From Hippopus hippopus (taxonomy: Eukaryota; Mollusca; Bivalvia; Cardiida; Cardiidae): a DNA stretch of 64,000 nucleotides. Both the position numbers and the translations under genes were made by a program. The notes beneath the pieces are model-generated. The model saw only the letters and a list, made by a program, of their open reading frames with translations. It did no database searches and was not told the DNA's origin. Below, piece by piece: positions 13,201 to 22,200 of the stretch; within the stretch, counting starts at the first letter, position 1; every line of letters starts with the position of its first letter. The stretch covers positions 40,040,845-40,104,844 of the forward strand of contig OX328105.1 of the NCBI GenBank assembly GCA_946811185.2, given 5' to 3'.

Positions 13201-16200
13201 AGCCCAGGGCAGTAAATGTCAAGGTAATAATTTTTTTTTGTTACAATCAGTTTCCAAGTACAAATTGCAAAATCAAAGTGTAGAAATTAACAATAAGTTT
13301 TACAATTCAGCAAAATATAATGAACAATCAAATAAAGAAAATAGTGTCTACCTTTTTAAAGACATATCCCATCATTTCAGCCACATAAAATTTGTCATCT
13401 GTAATAGTTTGCAAATTTGGACCAGTCTAAAATTTTGTTGTTATGTAAAGAGTTAGCAATTCAACAAAATTTGATGAACAATCAAAGAAAGAAGAATGAC
13501 ACAATAAGAAATACTGGTAATTCCACATGGAAATATGTAACAATATATCACATAAAGTAAACCAGTCTTTTTTCAATATTTCGGCGAAAGGTCTTTCTCA
13601 AGAAAGAAAAACACAATTCATTCAATTATAGGTTTATGTTGCTCGCCATTTTGGTACAAAGTTTTTCTTTCTTTTGGCCATACTATTGAGAAAAAAAAAA
13701 CTACATGAAAGAAGAATATTTTCTGCCTTTTCAAAGACAAATCCCAACTATTCAGCCACATGTAATTTCTCATCTTCAAATACTTTCAGTTATGGCTTGT
13801 CAATAATTTTGTTATGGTGTTGATGATATGATATCAGAATCAGAATCTTTATTGATATACAAGGAAATGTATTGAAAGCATTTGCAGATGACAATTTAAA
13901 TGTTCCCTAAAAGATTGAATTTTGTCTTTGATAGTGTAGAAACCATTGTGGGAAAAGGAAAAAAATGCTGGTTACCAGCATTTTCTCCATTTCTCAAAAA
14001 GTTTTCTAAAAGCTTATTTGTCAGGGTCAATTACACTTGGGGCTGTGTGGTAAAGAGTTAACAGAATGCAGAGTCAGTCTCTCACTTACATATGACATAC
14101 ACAGTTGCTTTTAGGATTGAAAGAAAATCTATTGCAAACTTCTTTTATATGTATGATTCAGTGATTAAAGACTTGTTTTGGAGAATGAAAATAATTATCA
14201 CTGTTGTCAAAGGCATAGCTTCCATAATGCACAAAATGCTAATGCATAATGTAAAAAAATGGGAACAGGCGAAACACTGTTTTATCACTTTATACACCAA
14301 CTCCAACTCTAGTAGAATAAAGCCTAAAACTGCTGTAAAAATAATGAAAATTTCCAACCAGTAGTAAAAAGCTAAATATTGCAATTTCATCCTATTTCTT
14401 TTTAATAAAAAATTTCACAGCACTGGACAGTGTAAGTCTAGATCAGAACGCACATTCTGTGCAGTTTGATCTAGATATACACTGTCCACAAAAGCACACT
14501 GCATTGCGCTAAGCGACCTAAGGGTACTCTCGATTCTAAATGGTTAATGATTCTGAACCTCCTGGTTACGCCTCTGATTATGATAATATCTTTGTAAGTA
14601 GTTGTGCTCACATTCCCTCATTTGTTTTGATCATTTGATTGTTTTCTAGATTGTGGGTTTGAAGCCCACAAGAAGTGCTCAGAGAAAGTACCTAACGACT
14701 GTATGCCAGATATTAAGTTTGTCAAGTCCATATTTGGAGCTGATTTGACGACTGTCATTAAAGCGCACAAATCTCCAATACCTGTGGTTGTGGAAAAATG
14801 TATTAAAGAAATTGAAAGCAGGGGTAAGTAACCTGAGTTTTGAATTGACTAATTGTTACTAATTACCAAGCAATCCTGTGGTTTAATGACACTAAAGAAA
14901 AGGGTTTTTGAGAACATACATCTTTCATATTTCATCTGTTGTCTGCAAATGCTTTAACTCTTTACCAAACAACATTATTTGAGACTAGTCCAAATTAGAA
15001 GCATTTGCAGATGACAAAATTAATGTGACTCACAAATTGAAATTTGTTTTGGGAAGGGTAGAAAACATTGTGGGAAAAGGAGAAAATGCTGGTTACCAGC
15101 ATTTTCTCCTTTTCCCACAATGTTTTCAGAAGGCTTCCTTCTCTGGGTCATGAAAACCCGGGATCGTTTGGTAAAGGGTTAAATATGGACAAGTCTAAAA
15201 TTTTGTCATCTGGTAAAGAGTTTGGTAATTTTTCTCCTTTCCAGCTTCTGACTGTTGGATATGCTGGTTAGCAGCAATTTCCTCTTTTTCCACTATGTTT
15301 TCAAAAGTCTTTTTTCGAACATTGAATTGTCATATGAAACATTAAAACTCTGGGAGCTAAATCAGTATGTTTTCAAAAGTATATTGGCTCATAAGAGGAT
15401 GGTAAAACTAATCACATGATTCAGAAGTTTTAATGACTGTGACAAAAAAAGTCTTCGAAAACATAGAGGGGAAAGGAGAAAATGCTGGTAACCATTTTCA
15501 GAAAGTTTTATCATTTGAGCCACATTTGTCGTCTGCAAGTGCTTTGAACTTGGACTAGTCTAAAATTTTGTCATCTGGTAAAGAGTTAAAAGGTTAGATT
15601 ACTCTATAAAGTCACTTGACCTTATGAGTCTTTAATAGACAACAAAATTTTAGACTAGTCTAAATTCAAAGCATTTGCAGATGACCAAATAAACGTGACT
15701 CGAAAATTGAAATTCTTTTTCGGAAGTAGAGAAAAAACAATGTGGGAAAAGGATGATATGCTGGTCACCAGCATTTTCTCCTTTTTCCACGATGTCTTCA
15801 TAAGACTTTTTCTTCAGGGTCATTAACTCTTTGCCACACAATCCCGAGTTTTAATGACCCTGGTAAGGAAAGATTTTGAAAAAGTTGTGGGAAAAGAAGA
15901 AAATGCTAGTAACCAGCATTTTCTCCTTTTCCCACAATGTTTTCGATCCTTTCACAGCCAAAAAGCACAATTCTAGCCACGCCTTAATTGTCATCTGCAA
16001 ATGCTTTCAGTTTGGACTAGTCTTGAATTCTGTCATTTGGTATAGAGTTAAGACTCGTGATTTTGTGGTAAAAGGTTAAGAAAGGCCAAACTATTGCAAA
16101 CAAAATATCAGATAGGCCAAGGATTGGAATGTATGTAATAATTTATTGTGTCACTCTAAAAACACCTCATGCTGTGTTAACTCTTTACCACACAACAAAA

Positions 16201-19200
16201 TTTTAGACAGATCCAAATTGGAAGCATTTCTAAAGGACATAATAAATGTGACACAAGTAATGGGATTTGTGTGTAAAAGATAAAAAAACATTGTGGGAAG
16301 GAAGAAAATACTGGTTACCAGCATTTTCTCCTTTTCCCACTATGCTTTCAAAAGCTTTCTTCTCACGGTCGTTAAAACTCCGGATTGTGTTGTAAAGAGT
16401 TAAATGCTCAGTGGCAGGCAAAAATAAACAGTGCAGTTGTTAAGATGTATCAAAATTGAAATCATACCATTTGAAAATATTGAAATTTTCGGAAGAGGAC
16501 AATCTGTTATTGAATGCTTAATTCAGGTTTTAGTCTCTGGCACAGAAGTAAATCTCAAAACTGGAAAAAAAAATCGCTTAGTTGTTCTATTTTTTGTTTA
16601 CTTTTTACCTGCTTTTAAGATGTATTTTTCTGCCAGTGACTAACACTTGAATGGACCGTACAATAACAGATTGTTCACTTCACAATAAGTTCCATACTTT
16701 AAAATGGTATGATGTAAATTTAAATGCATTTTTACATATGCATTGTTTACCTTTGGCCCATATTGGGCCTTTAACTCCTTCCTAAACAACCAAATTTTAG
16801 AGAGGTCCATATTGAAAATATTTGCAGATGGCAAAATAAAGGTTACTGAAAAACTGAAATTTGTTTTTAGAAGGGCAGAAAACATTGTGGGAAAAAGGAG
16901 AAAATGCTGGTTACCAGCATTTTCTCCTTTTCCCACAATGTTTTTAAATGGCTTTTTTCTCAGGGTCGTTAAAAGTCAGGATTGTGTGGTAAAGGGTTCA
17001 GTAACCTAGGGGTCAACTATATGTGTATATGTTGCAGGCCTGGATGTGGAGGGTTTATACAGAGTTGCAGGGTTGCATGATGAAGTAGAAGAAATAAGAA
17101 TGGCTTTTGACAAAGGTGAGAAATTCAACTAGTTTGAGGACCCTATTCGCAAACAATTTAAATCTTTACCAAATGACAAATTCTGGACGCTTCTATATTA
17201 AAAGCATCTGCAGACGACAAATTTGTGAGTAGTTCAAATGAACTGAAGTTCTTTGGCAGGGTAGAAAACATTGCGAGAAAAGGAAAAATTCCAGTTACTA
17301 GCATTTTCTGCTTTTCCCACAATGCTTTAAAAGCCTTCTTGCTTAGATTTGTTAACCGCGATTGTTTAGTAAAGGATTAAAGTTTGAGTCTTTTCTTAAC
17401 AAATTGCTAAATAATTTTTTGAAGGACCTGAAAGAAGGAGCCTTTAGAAAACATTGTGGGAAAAGGAGAAAATCCTGGTCTTCAGCATTTTCTCTTGAAT
17501 TCAACAATGTTTTCTACCCTATCAAAGATACCTCATCATTTGAGCTACATTTAATTTGTCACCTACACATGCCTTTAATCTGGATAAGTCTAAACTTCTT
17601 GTACTTTGGTACAGAGTTAATTAACTGTTTCCACACAATCCCGTGTTTCAGCGACCCTGGACGGAAGAAGGCTTTTGAAAATATTGTGGGAAAAGGAGAA
17701 AATGCTGGTAACCAGCATTTTCTCTTTTTCCCACAATGTTTTCTACCCTATCAAGGACAGAAATCATCACTTGAGCTACATTGATTTTGTTGTCTTCCAA
17801 TGCTTTTAATTTGGTCAAGTCCAAAATTTTGTCGTTTGGTAAAGAGTTAAAAGACTAGCAATCTAATTGGTTGAGACAGATTGGTTCAGCCAGTCAGATG
17901 ACTTATCTTAGAACTTACAATTCGAATTGCTTGTGTTTAGAATTGTTGATGAATATGACTACTAATAAGCATAAACTCTGTGAAGGAAACTAATTGTTTA
18001 CTCTTCAACCCATTACCACACAATCCTGAGTTTTAATGACCTTGAGAAATAAAGCTTTTGAAACATTGTGGGAAAAGGAGAAAATGCTGGTAACCAGCAT
18101 TTTCTTCTTTTCCCACAATGTTTTTGTATTTTTTACAGACAAGTCCCATTACTTGTGCCACATTTGCTATGTCCTTTGGAAATGCCTCCAGTTTGGATCT
18201 GTCTAAAATTTTGTCATGTGGGAAAGAGTTAAAAATTGATGACATATCCCATGCACCTTTCCTTATACTACAAGGCAATTAACTCATTACCAGACTGGAA
18301 AATTTGTCAAAATTGAAAACATTGCAGATGACCAAATTATATATTGATTAAATGGTTAGATTTCACCTAATAGTGTAGAAAACATTGTGAGTAAAGGTTA
18401 CCAGCATTTTCTTCTTTTCCCTCTTTGTTTTCAAAAGCTTTGTTCTCCACGTTGTTAATGTTTGGGATGATGTGGTAAAGGATTAAAGATGCTGATTGAG
18501 AGTACATGTACATGTTAGATTACTCAGGCCCCGCAGAAGTAATTTTATAAAAATTTTACACATATCAGTTATAAGTTTATATGAGTTAATTAATGATGAA
18601 TTTTGCTGTTTCAGATGCTGAAAATACAAATATTTCTGTAGCCAAATATGAGGACATCAACACAATTACCAGCGTATTGAAATTATACTTTCGTCTTTTA
18701 CCCATACCTCTCATTACATTTGATGCATACAAAAAAATCATCGAAGGCATGAGTAAGTCCATTTGGCTGATATATTTTCTAGATTTTGTTTTCAGAATAC
18801 TTTTTGGTCATATTAAGTTTACAGGAATACAGAGGAATTGTATACATACAAAAATCTGTTCCATGTATCAAATTTTTATGATGGAATGTGAATTGTCACA
18901 ATGAATTAGTAAAATAAAGTAAGTAAACTACTTTAGCTGATTAGGCTTGTTGTATTGAAATTATCGAGTCATAAAACTTCATATCTTAATCCCACTGATT
19001 TTTTACAGATCGAGAAGATATGAAAGACAAAGTGCTTCTGACACGAGAAGGCTTGGCCAAGTTACCACCCGCCCATTATCAAACATTAAAGTATCTCATT
19101 TCACATCTTGTAAGGTATGTACCAAATTTGGGATTGGTGGTTTGTGCATAACGTAGGTCTTTAGAGGTATATGCAGAAAACTTACTCCCCTAAGAACTGG

Positions 19201-22200
19201 AAAGAATGTATACTCACCATAATAAAAAAGTAGCCACTTTTAAAATTTGTAAATTTCGGGCATATTTTTGTCCCGCAATTTTATTTAGGCTTAAACATGT
19301 TCAGTGGTATTCAATGTATACAATGAGGGTAAAATATGCCAAATTGTATACACAGACCGCTTTACATGGGCTGCACGCGTAGAATGTGACTATTTGGATT
19401 ACCTCTGGTAAAACAAGCAAATTGCCGAAATTTTATTGTACTGCACAATAGCAACTCCATAATATAGGAAAAAGCCGTCTTTTGCTTGCAATATATCGCT
19501 ATTATGGGACGTTTGAATGACGTTCAACGAAACCAAGCTGTGGGTATGATTGCTGTGGGTATGTCATATCGGCAAGTGGCACAGAGAATGAACTGTACAC
19601 ACAGGACCACAGAGAGGCTTATGGAACGGAACAATGCAACCGGTTCGGTAAGGGATAAACCACGTTCTGGACGTCCTAGAATCACGTCACATCAACAGGA
19701 CCGACAGATAGTACTCTCACAACTGCGGAATCGGTTTCAAACAGCGGCTCAACTTGCCCGAGAGACTAGAAGTATTCACGGAAACCGTATCAGTGAGTCA
19801 AGTATACATAGCCAATTCCGAGATCATGGACTATGTAGCCACGTCGCATACCGAGGCAACATGCTGACACCCAAGCATCGAAGAAATCAGTTTGTTTGGT
19901 GTCAACAGCATTTACGTTGGACGCAACAGCAATGGCAGAGCGTTACTTTTACTGACAAGTCACGGTTTTGCCTGAATATATCCGACAGGCGTGTCAGGGT
20001 ATGGCGATGTCGTGGTGAGCGTTATGCCGACTGTTGTGTTTGCCAAGCACCGAGGTGGGGAGGTGGTAGCGTAATGGTGTGGGGCGGTATCTCGTGGAAT
20101 GATATGACACCCCTTGATGTCGTTGATGGGAATCTTACTGCATGCCATTACGTTGATGAGATACTGCAACCGGTAGTGTTACCATTCCTTGACAGACATC
20201 CCAACGTCACACTGTTCCAACATGACAATGCCAGGCCACACGCTGCAAGACTGACGTCAGACTTCCTGGTAACTAATAATGTTAATGTGCTTCCGTGGCC
20301 TGCGTTTTCACCGGATCTTAGTCTGATAGAGCATCTGTGGGATCAGCTTGGACGCAGGGTCTACAACAGTGGCCAACCCATCCAGAACCGTCAACAGCTG
20401 ATCAACGTCCTAACCACTGAATGGAGGAACATCCCACAATACAGAATACAGCGCCTGATACGCAGTATGCGCCGTAGATGCAATGCATGCCTGGATGCAA
20501 GAGGTGGTCACACTCGATACTAGGTCTGTGATTTTTGATTTCAGTCACATGAATTTCAACAGCACTTTTTAGTGTATGTACTGCGATCTATTCTTTTATC
20601 AATTCTGAAATGTCAATGTCAGTGCTCTCACCACAAATGCAAAAACATTAAAATGTGCAATTGAGCTGGAATTTGGTTTATATTTCAAAATTTAGAGGTG
20701 GCTACTTTTTTATGACGATGAGTATACTTTGAGGTATGCTCAGAATTTATGTCTATTGAGGTAGATACGGAATTTATATCTTATATGTTAAATACAGAAG
20801 TGACGTCCTGTGAAATATCTACAGAATTTGTCTTGCCAGGAATGTACAGAAATTATCCTTTGTAAGGTAAGTGATAACCTGTTGCCTTGTGAGGTTGCAC
20901 AGATTTTGCCTGGCAAGGTACACACAGAATTTGTCATGTGAAATATTGACAGAAATTATCTTGAGAGGTAGGCACAGACTTTGTCTTGTGGGGTATGCAC
21001 TGAATTTTTCTGGTGAAGTGTGGACAGAAATGTCTTGCAAGGCATGCACATAATTTGCAGTGTGATTTATGTACAAAGTTTAGGCCTATTGAGGTATGCA
21101 CAGAATTATCATGTGAGGTTTATACAGAGTTTGTGCATTGAGAGGTTTGAACAGAATTTACTGTATGAGGTAAGTTCAGTTGTCTTGTGAGGTATTTGTC
21201 TTGTGAGGTATTTTCAGAATTTACACCTTTGAGGTATGCACAGAATTTGTCCTCTGAGGTAGGGACAGAATTTGTGTATGTACAGAAAATATATTGTCAG
21301 CTAGCTATGTACAAAATTTGTTTTGTGATATATGTACAGAATTGGGTGTTTCGAGGTATGGCCAGAACTTGTCTCATAAGTTATGTTCTGAACTTGTCAA
21401 GTGAGGCACATATAGAACATATTACATATTTACAGAATTTATGAGTAATGTACAGAACTTGTCATGTGTGGTAAGTACAGGATTTGTGAGTTATGTAAAG
21501 AACTTGTCATGCCAGGTACATACAGACCTTGTATTGTTAGGTTTATACAGAACTTGTCTTGTGAGGTAAGTACAGGATTTGTGAGAATGTACCTTTTGTG
21601 AGGTAAGAACTTGTCATGTGAGGTACATACAGAACTTGTATTGTGCAGTATATACATAACTTGTCATGTGAGGTAAGTACAGGATTTGTGAGTTATGTAC
21701 AGAACTTGTCATGTGAGATACATACAGAACTTGTATTGTGCAGTATATACAGAACTTGTCTTGTGAGGTAAGTACAGGATTTATGAGTAAGTGGGTCTTG
21801 TGAGGTAAGTACAGGATTTGTGAGTTATGTGAAGAACTTCTCATGTGAGGTACATATAGAACAACAAAATTGTAGACTAGTCAAAATTGAAAGCATTTGC
21901 AGACAACAGATTAGATGTGGTTAAGTGATGGAAGTTGTGTTTGCAAAAAATTAAAAAGATTATGAGAAACAGAAAATGCTGGCCATTTTTTGCTTTCCCT
22001 ACAGTGTTTTCAAACAGCTTCTTCCACAAGGTCAGTTAGCTCGGGGACAGTTTGGCAAAGGATTAAAGTATGCATATTATTGATTGTTTGTAACCCTTTA
22101 CCAAATAATCACAAATTTTAACCACACTGAAGAAGGATTTTCCTATAATGTTTTCTACCCTATCTAAAGCAGAATTCTACATTTTGTGATACATTTAACC

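Noticed and set aside
13022..13456. 144-residue frame taken as one exon
   Set aside because: Only 13061-13223 is coding; the rest is intron on both sides of canonical splice sites.
20819..21844. Several repetitive 70-85 residue frames on the minus strand
   Set aside because: Produced by the minisatellite; the repeat drifts by indels not in multiples of three.
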